Under the pieces are notes generated by a model that saw only the letters and a program-made list of their open reading frames with translations, had not been told where the DNA came from and made no database searches. From positions 1-64,000 of the forward strand of contig VGXC01000006.1 of assembly GCA_016873495.1 (NCBI GenBank): a DNA stretch of 64,000 nucleotides, written 5' to 3'. The DNA is from Nitrospira sp. GTDB lineage: Bacteria > Nitrospirota > Nitrospiria > Nitrospirales > Nitrospiraceae. The translations under genes were made by a program, and so were the position numbers. Of the stretch, positions 28,824 through 39,713 are shown in pieces. Every line of letters starts with the position of its first letter. Position 1 is the stretch's first letter.

Positions 28824-29567
28824 CTACCGATCGCTTTGGGCCAGCTTCCGCTTCAGCCAACGCTCCGACCGCTTCAGCCCCTCGCCCACTCCTCGCATGA
28901 CCAGCCGACCGATCAACTCTCCCACCTTGGTGTGGGTCCCGCTGTATCGGAGCGACAGGCCATTCCGACCGGCTCCGCAGGCGATGACCACCGCGTCGGT
29001 GCCGGTCCCTGTGGCTCCCTGACGGCCGGTCCAGGTGGGAACACCTGCCGCAAAGAGCGCTGCGGTCTTGCTTTCCGTCAGCACTTGCACCGCCCCGACC
29101 ATGGCTGAGTCGGACAGACGCGCATTGGTGACCAGGATGATATTGATCGTGCCAGGCTTGGCGCAAGGCAGCTCCTTCGCCGGCTTCACCGGATCCCCGG
29201 CCCGCACGGCATTGGTCACGCCGACGGTGATAAACCCTTCGACCCACAAATTATCTGCCCCCTCCCGCAACGTGACAAGTTGTTTCATTGGGACCGCGGT
29301 CATGAGCCCCACCGCTTCGCCACACACCCCGAGATCCCCAGCCACTTGCGTCAAATACTTCGCAGGATCAGTCCATGTGCGCTTAGGGGGAGTCGCGGGC
29401 GCCGCAGCAGGATTGGCCTGGACTTGATGGTTCATGATGTACCGGGCCCGGACCAACCCACCGTGGCAGGCAGCGGAGGAAAGGACCTTCAGCCGCTTCT
29501 CCAGGTCGATCAGTAGGGTCCGGCCCTCTACCAGAAAGCGGGTCTCGAAGGAAAATCGTCGGTTCAC
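28824..29567 (-). CDS. cbiZ: Adenosylcobinamide amidohydrolase CbiZ
   Basis: A 247-residue enzyme that cuts the aminopropanol side chain of adenosylcobinamide to give adenosylcobyric acid, so that corrinoids with a foreign lower ligand can be rebuilt. Family features: VGVTNAVRAGDP, GTINIILVTNARLSD, a TGTGTDAVV segment and SLRYSGTHTKVGELIG near the end. The GTG start at 29567 follows GGAGGGCC and overlaps the cobD stop (GTGA). It is the last gene of the cobalamin island. Confidence 0.9.
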   Translation of the reverse strand: MNRRFSFETRFLVEGRTLLIDLEKRLKVLSSAACHGGLVRARYIMNHQVQANPAAAPATPPKRTWTDPAKYLTQVAGDLGVCGEAVGLMTAVPMKQLVTLREGADNLWVEGFITVGVTNAVRAGDPVKPAKELPCAKPGTINIILVTNARLSDSAMVGAVQVLTESKTAALFAAGVPTWTGRQGATGTGTDAVVIACGAGRNGLSLRYSGTHTKVGELIGRLVMRGVGEGLKRSERWLKRKLAQSDR

Positions 29568-30658
29568 ACCGGCCCTCCGAGCCACTTGCCCAAGGCGGCT
29601 ACCAGACGACGATTCTCCATCCGTCGGCGCACCGCCAGGCGGACCGTCCACCGGTTCAATCCCGGCACCGACGAGCAGTCCCTGATCAACAGTCCTCGGC
29701 TGGCCAAGGCCTCAGCGCAGACGCAGGCGGAACGCGACATCGGCAATTCCAGCAACAGAAAGTTGGCCTCCGACGGATAGACCCTCAACCCTGGCAGCGC
29801 CTTCAGGCTCATAACGAAGCGGGCACGCTCCCGTTGCAGGAAGGCCAGGCTGCGGCGGGTGTGGGCCAGGTCTCCAATCGCAGCCAGGGCGAACACTTGG
29901 GCCGGCATATTCACCGACCAGGGGGGCTGGAGCGCACGGACTTGTTCAATGAGCGGTGCGGGCCCCACCAGGTAGCCGAGACGAAGGGCCGGCATGGCAT
30001 AGAATTTTGTAAAACTTCGCAGGATCAGCAGATTGGCCGAGCGCCCGGCGTCGCGCATCACCGACCGGTCGGCGCAATACTCGACGAACGTTTCATCCAG
30101 GATCACCCGAATGCGGCGCCGAGCCGCCGCTTGCACCAACGTCCGCACTGCCGCTGCATCGACGGCCCGGCCGGTCGGGCTGTTGGGATTGCAGAGAAAG
30201 ATCGCATCCACCGGCTTCCGGCTGTGCTGCATCGTGTCCAGCACCCTCTCAAGCGGCGGACGATAGTCCTCGCTCCGTTTGGCATGCAGGTAGCTAACCC
30301 GCCCCCCTGCCAGCTCCACGGCGCGAGCATATTCTGAAAACGTCGGGCCGACGAGCAGCGCATGGCGCATCCCCAGGGCGCGCGGAAGCAGATGGATCAA
30401 TTCGCTAGACCCGTTTCCGACCAGAATCTGATCGGTCGCGAGGCGCCAACGTTTCGCCAGGGCTCGCCTGAGCGTAAGGCAGTCTGGGTCGGGATAATGG
30501 ACAAGTTGCGGCAACGTATGCCGCAAGGCCCGGACGGCAGCCGGCGACGGACCGAGCGGATTGATGCTCGCGCTGAAATCCGCCAAGCGGCCGATCGGGC
30601 GCCCGCTCGCGCGCGCGGCTTCGTAGACATTGCCGCCATGGGCAGGAACCCTCTTCAT
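29564..30658 (-). CDS. cobD: Threonine-phosphate decarboxylase CobD
   Basis: A 364-residue PLP-dependent fold type I enzyme that makes (R)-1-amino-2-propanol phosphate, the linker of the nucleotide loop. The PLP Lys is in SFTKFYAMPALRLGY, with NPNSPTGRAV and DETFVEY upstream and the family start FSASINPLGPS. The ATG at 30658 overlaps the cbiB stop (ATGA). In Pseudomonas-type naming the same enzyme is CobC. Confidence 0.9.
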   Translation of the reverse strand: MKRVPAHGGNVYEAARASGRPIGRLADFSASINPLGPSPAAVRALRHTLPQLVHYPDPDCLTLRRALAKRWRLATDQILVGNGSSELIHLLPRALGMRHALLVGPTFSEYARAVELAGGRVSYLHAKRSEDYRPPLERVLDTMQHSRKPVDAIFLCNPNSPTGRAVDAAAVRTLVQAAARRRIRVILDETFVEYCADRSVMRDAGRSANLLILRSFTKFYAMPALRLGYLVGPAPLIEQVRALQPPWSVNMPAQVFALAAIGDLAHTRRSLAFLQRERARFVMSLKALPGLRVYPSEANFLLLELPMSRSACVCAEALASRGLLIRDCSSVPGLNRWTVRLAVRRRMENRRLVAALGKWLGGPV

Positions 30659-31608
30659 GCGCATCGCCACGCGGCCGCCAACCCGGCCGCCAAGACCGAA
30701 GCCGTGACCATCAGGACCAACGCTTGCCGGATATGATCCGCCTGCAAGGCCCCGCCTGAATCCCCGAGGCGTGGCCTCTCGATGACGATCCCCTCATAGA
30801 CGTTCCGACCGCCGAGCTGAACTTGCAACGCCCCTGCCATGGCGGCCTCGGGCCAGCCGCTGTTGGGACTCTCATGCTTATCCGAATCACGCATGACGAT
30901 AGACCAGGTACGCGCAATTAGGTCTACGCGAAATTGAACAAGTCCTCCAGCCAGGGCTAGCAAGCAGGCAGTCAGGCGCGCCGGAATCCAGTTGGCCGCA
31001 TCGTCTAGGCGGGCTGAAGCCCACCCGAAGTCTCGAAAGCGTGCATCGCGATGCCCCACCATGGAGTCCAAGGTGCTGACGGCTTTAAAGGCCAGCGCCA
31101 GGGGCGCCCCGCCCAGCGCCAGATAAAAAAGCGGAGCGATCCCACCGTCCGCCGTGCTTTCTGCAATGGTTTCCACCGTCGCCCGCACCACGTCGGTTTC
31201 AGACAAGGATTCGGTATCGCGCCCCACGATGTGTGAGACCGCGGCTCGCGCCTCCTCTAGCGTACCGCCCTGCAGCGCGCGTAACACAAGGCCGGCATGG
31301 TCGGCCAAGTCTCTGACGGCCAGCGTGGTATACGCCAGCAAGATTTCCGCGCCGGTCGCCGCCAGGGGATGAACCAGCCCGGCCAGTCGAATCAGGCCCC
31401 ACCCGGCAGCCCAGACGCCGATCGGCAAACAGACCGCCAGCGCAAGCCCGGCCGTCCTGAGTCCAGCCGGGCTCTGCACGACTCGCCGGATCGACGTTTC
31501 ATACCAGACGATGCACCGGCCCATGAGCCGCACCGGGTGGGGAAAGCAACGGGGATCGCCGACCAGTGCATCGATCAGACACGCGAGCAACAGCGCTGAC
31601 GCAGTCAT
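30655..31608 (-). CDS. cbiB: Adenosylcobinamide-phosphate synthase CbiB
   Basis: A 317-residue membrane protein with several helices that joins adenosylcobyric acid with aminopropanol phosphate. It has the CbiB features DALVGDPRCFPHPVRLMG at the N-terminus, an AYTTLAVRDLADHA segment and the STADGGIAPLFYLALGG loop. It overlaps cobD by 4 nt and cobS by 4 nt, so all are one operon. The aminopropanol donor is made by the neighbouring CobD. Confidence 0.92.
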   Translation of the reverse strand: MTASALLLACLIDALVGDPRCFPHPVRLMGRCIVWYETSIRRVVQSPAGLRTAGLALAVCLPIGVWAAGWGLIRLAGLVHPLAATGAEILLAYTTLAVRDLADHAGLVLRALQGGTLEEARAAVSHIVGRDTESLSETDVVRATVETIAESTADGGIAPLFYLALGGAPLALAFKAVSTLDSMVGHRDARFRDFGWASARLDDAANWIPARLTACLLALAGGLVQFRVDLIARTWSIVMRDSDKHESPNSGWPEAAMAGALQVQLGGRNVYEGIVIERPRLGDSGGALQADHIRQALVLMVTASVLAAGLAAAWRCA

Positions 31609-32399
31609 GGCGCGCCGAGGAACAGGGGGGCCGCCAGCAGAAACAGGACTTCCGCGATTTCATTGACCGCGCCCAACGTATCGCCGGTGATGCCGCCAAA
31701 AAGCCGACGAGCGAAGAGGGTCATGGCATAAACCGCAATCCCGAGAACGGCCAGGCAGCTCAACGCGCCGACCGGACCGACGGCCCAGAGAAGCGCAAGG
31801 CCCAGCGTGCAGGAGGCCCAGGCCACATGCCCCATCGACAGGTACGCGATGAACGGTTGGGCCAGCCCCCCCTCGGATCGCGCATAGGGAGCCGAGATGG
31901 CGCTCACCACCATGGCCCATCGCCCGGCCGCCGGCAGACAGAGCAGGAGGGTCAGTCGTTCCTCGTCCGGCAGGTCCGTCAAGCCCGCATACTTGAGTCC
32001 GAGGACCAGGGCCAGTCCCGTGGCGCCGATCGCGCCGATCCGACCGTCCCGCATGATCGCCAGCCGTTCCACCGGACTCCGCCCGCCCGCCAACCCATCG
32101 AGGGTATCGGCCAAGCCGTCCTGATGCAGGCCTCTGGTCAAGACGACCAACAAGACGATGAGCAGCCCGTTCACGACATGGTCCGAGAAGACCTGGGCGA
32201 GCAGGAAATCGCTTACCGCGAGGATCACGCCCAGGATCAGGCCGATGAGCGGATACCAGCCCATCGACGAAGCCAGTTCCCCCGGCTCCGGATCATCGCA
32301 GGAACGGGCCACCGGAATCGCGGTCAGAAACTGCCAGGCGATCACAAAGGAACGTGAAAGGTGAAGGGCGAAATGTGAAAGGGAAGAAAGAAAACTCAT
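31605..32399 (-). CDS. cobS: Adenosylcobinamide-GDP ribazoletransferase CobS
   Basis: A 264-residue polytopic membrane enzyme that adds alpha-ribazole phosphate to adenosylcobinamide-GDP. The signature region TRGLHQDGLADTLDGLAGG is in the first half and the family start is WQFLTAIPVA. The first 17 codons (to about 32350) are made of the repeat array at 32353-32467, so the true start could be a later GTG at FVIAW; neither has a good ribosome site. The 3' end overlaps cbiB by 4 nt. Confidence 0.9.
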   Translation of the reverse strand: MSFLSSLSHFALHLSRSFVIAWQFLTAIPVARSCDDPEPGELASSMGWYPLIGLILGVILAVSDFLLAQVFSDHVVNGLLIVLLVVLTRGLHQDGLADTLDGLAGGRSPVERLAIMRDGRIGAIGATGLALVLGLKYAGLTDLPDEERLTLLLCLPAAGRWAMVVSAISAPYARSEGGLAQPFIAYLSMGHVAWASCTLGLALLWAVGPVGALSCLAVLGIAVYAMTLFARRLFGGITGDTLGAVNEIAEVLFLLAAPLFLGAP

Positions 32400-32467
32400 A
32401 AATTCCGTATCAAGACCTGTCGTTTCTCATTTCATCTTCCACTTTTGACCTTTCACCTTTCACGCTC
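32353..32467. repeat. 7-nt palindromic array between cobT and cobS
   Basis: Left arm with units GTGAAAG, GTGAAGG, GCGAAAT, GTGAAAG; right arm the complement (CTTTCAC CTTTCAC and variants), about 35 nt between. It supplies the first codons of cobS and the last of cobT. Confidence 0.75.
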
Positions 32468-33508
32468 CGACACGCCGGCTTCGTCGAAGGTGGCCATCTC
32501 GGTCAGAATCTTGAGACTGCCCTGCACCAGGCTGATGCCCAAACAGGCGCCGGTCCCCTCGCCAAGACGGAGATCCAGGTCCAGCAGGGGGTTGAGGTCC
32601 AGGTGGCGGAGCACTGCCTGGTGCCCCTGCTCCACTGAGAGGTGGGAGGCCAGCATATACTCCCGGCAGAGCGGCTGCAACGCCGCCGCTACCAGCGCCG
32701 CAGCGCCGGAAATGAACCCATCCAGGACGACTGGAATCCTGTGTCCGGCAGCCCCGATGATCAGCCCGGCGAGGCCGGCGATTTCAAACCCGCCCACCTT
32801 GGCCAGCAGATCCAGCGGATCGTGAGGATTCGGCCGGTGGCGCGCCAAGGCTTGTTCTATCACCGCCACCTTGCGCCTATACCCTTCGTCATCGATGCCC
32901 GTGCCCCGGCCGGTTACCACGGCGACCTGCGTTCCTGTCACGGCGGCGGTGATCGCCGCACTGGAAGTCGTGTTCCCGATCCCCATGTCGCCCGTGCCGA
33001 TGAGACCGATGCCTTCTTGCGCCGCTTGCGCAGCCAATTCCACACCGACCAGCAAGGCGCGCTCGGCCTCGGCACGGCTCATGGCCGGCTCCACGGAAAA
33101 ATTTTTGGTCCCAGCGGCAATTTTCCGGCCGATCAATCCAGGCATTGGCCCGAAGTCATAGGCCACACCGATGTCCACGACCCGGACCTCGGCCCCCACG
33201 TGACGGGCCAAGACATTGACCGCCGCTCCTCCGCGAAGAAAGTTCAACACCATCTGAGGCGTGACGGCGCTGGGGTAGGCGCTGACCCCCTCACCGGCTA
33301 TTCCGTGATCGGCGGCAAAGGTGTAGATCGCGGCCCGCGGCATGGGAGGGGGAATCGTGCCCGTAATCGAGACATACCGAGCAGCCAGTTCTTCCAGCCG
33401 TCCCAGACTCCCGACCGGCTTTGTGAGCCGATCCAGACGAGCCTGCGCGCGAGCCTGGGCCTCCCGATCACCCGGCCGGACCGCCTCGATAGCTTCTTGC
33501 AGGGTCAC
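32453..33508 (-). CDS. cobT: Nicotinate-nucleotide:dimethylbenzimidazole phosphoribosyltransferase CobT
   Basis: A 351-residue enzyme that makes alpha-ribazole phosphate from nicotinate mononucleotide and dimethylbenzimidazole. Family landmarks: TKPVGSLGRLEELA near the start, the ADHGIAGEGVSAYP loop, NFLRGGAAVNVLA, and LGEGTGA with the catalytic Glu near the C-terminus. The GTG at 33508 follows AAAGGGGA and gives the expected length; an ATG at 33580 adds a segment encoded by repeat DNA. Substrate partner BluB is encoded at 36575. Confidence 0.9.
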   Translation of the reverse strand: MTLQEAIEAVRPGDREAQARAQARLDRLTKPVGSLGRLEELAARYVSITGTIPPPMPRAAIYTFAADHGIAGEGVSAYPSAVTPQMVLNFLRGGAAVNVLARHVGAEVRVVDIGVAYDFGPMPGLIGRKIAAGTKNFSVEPAMSRAEAERALLVGVELAAQAAQEGIGLIGTGDMGIGNTTSSAAITAAVTGTQVAVVTGRGTGIDDEGYRRKVAVIEQALARHRPNPHDPLDLLAKVGGFEIAGLAGLIIGAAGHRIPVVLDGFISGAAALVAAALQPLCREYMLASHLSVEQGHQAVLRHLDLNPLLDLDLRLGEGTGACLGISLVQGSLKILTEMATFDEAGVSERER

Positions 33509-33569
33509 TTCGTTCCCCTTTGGCGCGAGAGAAACGCTCGAACTGTCAACCACCCGGCAGTGACGCGCC

Positions 33570-33637
33570 AGAGGTACCATACCAAACTTCGTTTGAGCCG
33601 GTCGCTTCGATCAAACGCGACCGGAGAGGCACCTTTC
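33570..33637. repeat. Two-hairpin repeat core, copy A
   Basis: A 68-bp unit with a small hairpin (AAAC-TTC-GTTT) and a second one (CCGGTCGC with GCGACCGG, loop of 11 nt). It is about 84 percent identical to the core of the larger copy at 37512-37581, with compensatory changes in both stems. Confidence 0.75.
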
Positions 33638-33690
33638 CATCGACTGACTCGGCTACGAACACCGTAAGTGGTGTCGCGCAACGCGACGCG

Positions 33691-34278
33691 CTACTTGAGC
33701 CGCAGCGGCATCCCACTGACGATGAAATAGACTTCGTCGGCCTCTTTGGCCACCTGCTGATTCACCGATCCCGCCAGGTCTCGGAATCGTCGCGAGGATG
33801 TTTCAGTCGGCACCAGCCCCAGGCCCAATTCGTTGCTGACAACCACGACCCTCGCCTTAACGGCCCTGATGGCGCGCAGCAATTCGGAGACCAGCGCCGG
33901 CACCTGCGATTCGGGAACGCTTCGGCCTTGCAGGTTGCTCAACCAGAGGGTCAGGCAATCCACGAGAATGGTCCGATAGGTCCGACCCTGCTTGTCGAAC
34001 CAACCGGCCAGGTCCAGCGGCACTTCTTCGGTCCGCCAGTCTGCCTGCCGCGAGGCCTGGTGCCGACGGATACGCTCAGCCATCTCATCATCCAAGGGCT
34101 GACCGGTTGCCACGAAAGCCTTGGGGCCGACGTTACCGGCCATCGCAAGGGCCGCTTCGCTTTTTCCCGACGCGGCCCCGCCCAGCACAAGGATCAGCCG
34201 CTCCCCTCGACGGTGATGGGGGATGCGTGATGGGTGATGCGTGAACGGTTGGCTGTCTTTTCTTTTCCTCCCCATCAC
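33691..34278 (-). CDS. cobU: Adenosylcobinamide kinase / guanylyltransferase CobU
   Basis: A 195-residue P-loop enzyme that phosphorylates adenosylcobinamide and then transfers GMP to it. The P-loop GGAASGKS is at about residues 33-40, the guanylylated His is probably in RIRRHQASR, and DCLTLWLSNL is a family segment. The first 25 residues (HHPSRIPHH region) are encoded by the repeat array at 34212-34301, so the true start is uncertain; family members begin close to the P-loop. Confidence 0.88.
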   Translation of the reverse strand: MMGRKRKDSQPFTHHPSRIPHHRRGERLILVLGGAASGKSEAALAMAGNVGPKAFVATGQPLDDEMAERIRRHQASRQADWRTEEVPLDLAGWFDKQGRTYRTILVDCLTLWLSNLQGRSVPESQVPALVSELLRAIRAVKARVVVVSNELGLGLVPTETSSRRFRDLAGSVNQQVAKEADEVYFIVSGMPLRLK

Positions 34279-34301
34279 CCTTCACCTTTCACTGATCACG
34301 G
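34212..34301. repeat. 7-nt palindromic array between cobQ and cobU
   Basis: Left arm GTGATGG, GGGATGC, GTGATGG, GTGATGC, GTGAACG; right arm CATCACC, CTTCACC, TTTCACT, GATCAC. The arms are complementary, with about 25 nt between, at the 5' end of cobU. Confidence 0.75.
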
Positions 34302-34303
34302 CT

Positions 34304-35821
34304 TCAGAGGCCCCGTTCGACCATCGCCTCTATCGCCGTCAGGTCCAGATGCTTGGCCATAAAATCGGCGAGCCGGTCGATCTGTTCATCCAGGGCCATC
34401 CCAGACTGCACCGGCAGGGCAGCCCAGCCTCGAACCTCACGGAGCCCGTTGAGAAAGACCCGTCGAAAGGCCACCGCATCGAAGAGACCGTGGACGTAGG
34501 TCCCGAGCACAAGGCCGTCCTCCGAGCTGGCTCCTTCCGGCCTCAGGGCCGCCTCGCCCTCGGCCCGGACTTCCAGCCAGGGGACGGCTCCTGCGTCCAA
34601 ACTGGTGCGGCCCATGTGTACTTCATAGCCTTCCACCGGGCAGCCACTCGCCGGGTGACGTCCACTCACCCCCACCGTAACCTTGTCCCGAGCAAAACTG
34701 GTCGTCACAGGCAACAGCCCCAGGCCTTCAAGCTCGCCCTCCGACGATTCGACCAAGTCCGGATCGAGAATCCGCTTGCCCAACAGTTGAAACCCTCCGC
34801 AGAGTCCTACTATTTTCCCGCCTGCGGCCAGCACCTGCCGGGCGACCAGATGGAGCTTCCGGTCCTTCACGAAACGTAGCGCTGCGGCCGTATTCTTGGT
34901 GCCGGGAAAGATCAACGCATCGAGCGGTTCTGTGATCGGCCCGACGACCCGGACCAGGCGAACATCCGGCTCGCAGGCCAGCGCGTCGAAGTCGGTGAAG
35001 TTCGAGATGGCCGGCAGGTCCACGACGCCGATCGTCAAAAACTCGTGAAGCGTGAAAGGTGAACCATGCAGCGAGCGAGAGCAAGAGGACTGGTCCTCCC
35101 ATCCCAGCGAGTCTTCCTGCGGCACCTGAAGATCGTGCCAATGGGGCACCACACCCAGGCATGGGATCTCGCACCGGGTTTCCACCATCTTCACGCCTGG
35201 CGCCAACAGGTCCGCGTCGCCGCGAAACTTGTTGATCAGAAATCCTTTGACATAAGCGCGTTCCTCAGGCTCGAGCAGAGCCAGCGTGCCCACCAGAGCC
35301 GCAAAGACCCCGCCCCGATCGATGTCGCCCGCCAAGATGACCGGCGCCCGCGCCTCCCGTGCCATAGCCATATTCACAATGTCTCGGTCACGCAGATTGA
35401 TTTCGGCCGGGCTGCCCGCTCCTTCAAGTATGACCAGGTCGAATTCCCCCGCCAACCGGGCCAAGGCGTCGCGCACGGCCGGCCAGTGGTCGCGCTTGAT
35501 GCGCCCGAAATCGGAGGCTTCCAACTGCCCGGCCACGTGCCCATTCACCACCAACTGGGCACTCCGCTCGCCGGAAGGCTTGATCAGCACGGGATTGAAA
35601 TCCGTCCTGGGAGCCAACCGGCAAGCCGCCGCTTGCACCGCTTGGGCGCGCCCGATTTCTCTTCCATCCGGCGTGACGAAGGAATTGTTGGACATGTTCT
35701 GCGCTTTGAAGGGCGCAACTTTAACGCCACGCCGCGCGAACAATCGGCAGAGAGCCGTCACGAGTACGGACTTGCCCACGTGGGACGCAGTGCCCTGGAC
35801 CATGAGCGTTTTTGCCGCCAT
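34304..35821 (-). CDS. cobQ: Cobyric acid synthase CobQ
   Basis: A 505-residue amidotransferase that amidates side chains b, d, e and g of adenosylcobyrinic acid a,c-diamide. The N-terminal ATP-binding part starts MVQGTASHVGKSVLV, and the class I-like glutaminase part has GLCGGFQLLG with the active Cys and the HMGRT/GTYVHGLF His region. The linker (about residues 250-265, RSLHGSPFTLHEF) is encoded by a short 7-nt array at 35045-35063, in frame. The upstream neighbour is the adenosyltransferase. Confidence 0.94.
   Translation of the reverse strand: MAAKTLMVQGTASHVGKSVLVTALCRLFARRGVKVAPFKAQNMSNNSFVTPDGREIGRAQAVQAAACRLAPRTDFNPVLIKPSGERSAQLVVNGHVAGQLEASDFGRIKRDHWPAVRDALARLAGEFDLVILEGAGSPAEINLRDRDIVNMAMAREARAPVILAGDIDRGGVFAALVGTLALLEPEERAYVKGFLINKFRGDADLLAPGVKMVETRCEIPCLGVVPHWHDLQVPQEDSLGWEDQSSCSRSLHGSPFTLHEFLTIGVVDLPAISNFTDFDALACEPDVRLVRVVGPITEPLDALIFPGTKNTAAALRFVKDRKLHLVARQVLAAGGKIVGLCGGFQLLGKRILDPDLVESSEGELEGLGLLPVTTSFARDKVTVGVSGRHPASGCPVEGYEVHMGRTSLDAGAVPWLEVRAEGEAALRPEGASSEDGLVLGTYVHGLFDAVAFRRVFLNGLREVRGWAALPVQSGMALDEQIDRLADFMAKHLDLTAIEAMVERGL
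35045..35063. repeat. 7-nt array inside cobQ (in frame)
   Basis: Units GTGAAGC, GTGAAAG, GTGAAC on the plus strand, translated on the minus strand as part of the linker between the two CobQ domains. Confidence 0.65.
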
Positions 35822-35843
35822 CCGTTGCCTCCACCCGGCAGAA

Positions 35844-35902
35844 CGCAGTAAGCAAAAAGCAGCCGCTTCTCTGTCGGCTGCCTACCGCCTATTGCCTCCC
35901 GC
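35844..35902. repeat. 7-nt palindromic array between pduO-type gene and cobQ
   Basis: Left units GCAGTAA, GCAAAAA, GCAGCC; right units GCTGCCT, ACCGCCT, ATTGCCT, CCCGC. The right arm covers the last codons of the adenosyltransferase gene. Confidence 0.7.
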
Positions 35903-36487
35903 GTTCTCACGGGTCCGCTCCCAGAGAAACTCCGGCTCTCCCTGCTTCTTGGCCGCCCAGCGGGCCAACACGAAGAGGGCGTCGCTAAGGCGGTTCACAA
36001 ACTTCACGATGACGGCGTCCACCGGCTCTTCCCTGGCCAACCTCACGCAGAGCCGCTCGGCCCTGCGGCAGATCGTCCTGGCTTGATGCAAGTGGCCGGA
36101 CACCTTGCCGCCCCCCGGCAGGATAAACTCTTTGAGCGGCGCCAGATCCTTCTGACAGGCGTCGATCATCCGCTCCAGCTTCGTCACATCCTGCGCGGTG
36201 ACCTGTGGCATGTTGGCAAACGTCTGGCCAGGAGCCGTAGCCAAAATACCCCCGGCATCGAAGAGCTTGTTCTGCACCCACCGAAGGTACTCTTCAAGAA
36301 CCGGTCCGGTCTTGGGCTCGGCCACCTCGGCATTGAAGACCCGGGCCAGGCCGATCGAGGCGTTGACTTCATCCAAGGTGCCATACGCCTCCACCCGCAG
36401 ATTGTCCTTCCAGACCTGTTGCCCGCCGGCCAGGCGGGTTTTGCCCCCATCGCCGGTGCGCGTGTAAACTTTGGTGATGCGCATCAT
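35882..36487 (-). CDS. pduO: Cob(I)alamin adenosyltransferase, PduO type
   Basis: A 201-residue PduO-type corrinoid adenosyltransferase (ATP:Co(I)rrinoid). The N-terminal ATP-binding motif is VYTRTGDGGKTRLAGG, with YGTLDEVNASIG and the HQARTICRRAERLCV segment in the helical bundle. The ATG pair at 36487/36484 follows AGGAGAAGA. A second, unrelated CobO-type adenosyltransferase is encoded at 37650-38249. Short arrays lie on both sides of this gene. Confidence 0.93.
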   Translation of the reverse strand: MMRITKVYTRTGDGGKTRLAGGQQVWKDNLRVEAYGTLDEVNASIGLARVFNAEVAEPKTGPVLEEYLRWVQNKLFDAGGILATAPGQTFANMPQVTAQDVTKLERMIDACQKDLAPLKEFILPGGGKVSGHLHQARTICRRAERLCVRLAREEPVDAVIVKFVNRLSDALFVLARWAAKKQGEPEFLWERTRENAGGNRR

Positions 36488-36505
36488 TCTTCTCCTAACA
36501 ATCAA

Positions 36506-38245
<1,740 letters not shown>

Positions 38246-38249
<4 letters not shown>

Positions 38250-39700
38250 GACGCCACCCCCTTCCCCTCCGCGCCCTGCGTGCGCCAGGCCCTGGCGGAT
38301 GCCACCAGCGATCGCGCCACAGCCGGCTGGCTGGAAAAGTGAAGATGGGCATAGAGGGCCACCGTGTTGCCCCGCACCAGCCCGTCCGGAGATCGGGGCT
38401 GTTCCTTCGCATCCGCCACGGAACAGGCATAGTCGAGCGCCCCCCTGGAGACGAGCGAGGAATAGTGAAACTCATGCCCCCGGGCCTTGAGGCCAGGCCG
38501 GCCGATCACGCAAGGCTTCGCGAGCTCGATTTCACGATAGCCCAGGGTCAGCCCAGGCTTGCACATCACGGCTTCGGCCGGAAACAGGCCGACCATCTCG
38601 TGGGCCCGCCCGTCGAAGTCGCGGATGGCCTGGGTCAGGTACATCATGCCGCCGCATTCGGCGTAGATCGTGCCGCCTCGCTCGGCAAAGTCCCGAATTG
38701 CCAGGCGCATGGAATTGTTCCCTGCCAACGCCTCGCCATACAACTCCGGATAGCCCCCGCCAAGATAAAGCAGGTCCACATCAGGCAAATTCTGATCCTT
38801 GATCGGAGAAAACCGAATCAACTCGGCGCCCTCCGTCTCCAACAGCTCCAAGTTCTCCTGGTAGTAAAAACAAAACGCCGCGTCGTAGGCAACTCCGATG
38901 CGCACCGGCTTGAACGCTGAACGCTGAACGCTGAATGATGAACGGGAAGATCCTTCCGTTCCATGCGCAAGTAATTCATCATTCATCATTCCGCATTCAA
39001 CATTGAGGTCGCCGGCCGTCCGCGCCAGGGCTTCCACCTTGTCCAAGTCCACCGTCTCGGCGGCAGCCCGTCCCAGCTTGTCATAGAGATCCGTTGAGCC
39101 CTGTTCGATCGCGGTCCGTAGGCCCAGATGCCGGTCGCCGATCGTGAGGCTTGAGTCCGGCCGCAAATAGCCCACGACCGATACCTTGGTCTCCGCCTCA
39201 ACCGCTTCCTTAAGCAGCTGAAAATGGCCCTCGCTGCCGATCCGGTTGAACAGAACGCCGGCCACCTTCAGGGACGGATCGAACTTGGCATAGCCGCTGA
39301 CCATCGCCGCCGCCGAGCGCGCCATGGCGCTCCCGTCAATGACGAGGAGAACCGGAGCCCCCAACAACTTAGCCATCTCGGCCGTGCTGCCGACCTCGTT
39401 GACCGGCGAGCTGCCGTCGAAAAGCCCCATCATGCCCTCGATAATCGAGATATCCGCACCGACCGCAGCCCGGCGAAAGATCTTCCGATTGATGTCGCCC
39501 GTCAACATCCAGCCGTCCAGATTATGCGAGGGCCGGCAGGTGGCAGCCGCATGGTGCCCCGGATCGATGTAATCAGGCCCAACCTTGAAGGGCTGGACCT
39601 TCCGGCCCCGCTGCCGCAAGGCGGCCAGCAGGGCCAGGGTCACGGTAGTCTTGCCGACATTGCTCTGCGTGCCGGCAATGACAAGGCGAGGTACTGTCAT
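38246..39700 (-). CDS. cobB: Cobyrinate a,c-diamide synthase CobB/CbiA
   Basis: A 484-residue glutamine-dependent amidotransferase acting on side chains a and c. The N-terminal P-loop-like start is AGTQSNVGKTTVTLALLAAL, and the C-terminal glutaminase has the active Cys in YAECGGMMYL. The linker between them (about residues 235-265, CGMMNDELLAHG and RSSFSVQRSAFKP) is encoded by the palindromic array at 38911-39006, in frame. Length is near the upper end for the family because of this insertion. Substrate is a late ring product, so ring genes must be elsewhere or the enzyme uses salvaged rings. Confidence 0.93.
38911..39006. repeat. 7-nt palindromic array inside cobB (in frame)
   Basis: Left arm TGAACGC three times, TGAATGA, TGAACGG; right arm ATTCATC, ATTCATC, ATTCCGC, ATTCAAC. 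Arms are complementary with about 28 nt between. It is fully translated with no stop on the minus strand. Confidence 0.8.
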
Positions 39701-39713
39701 GAGCGCCTACTCT

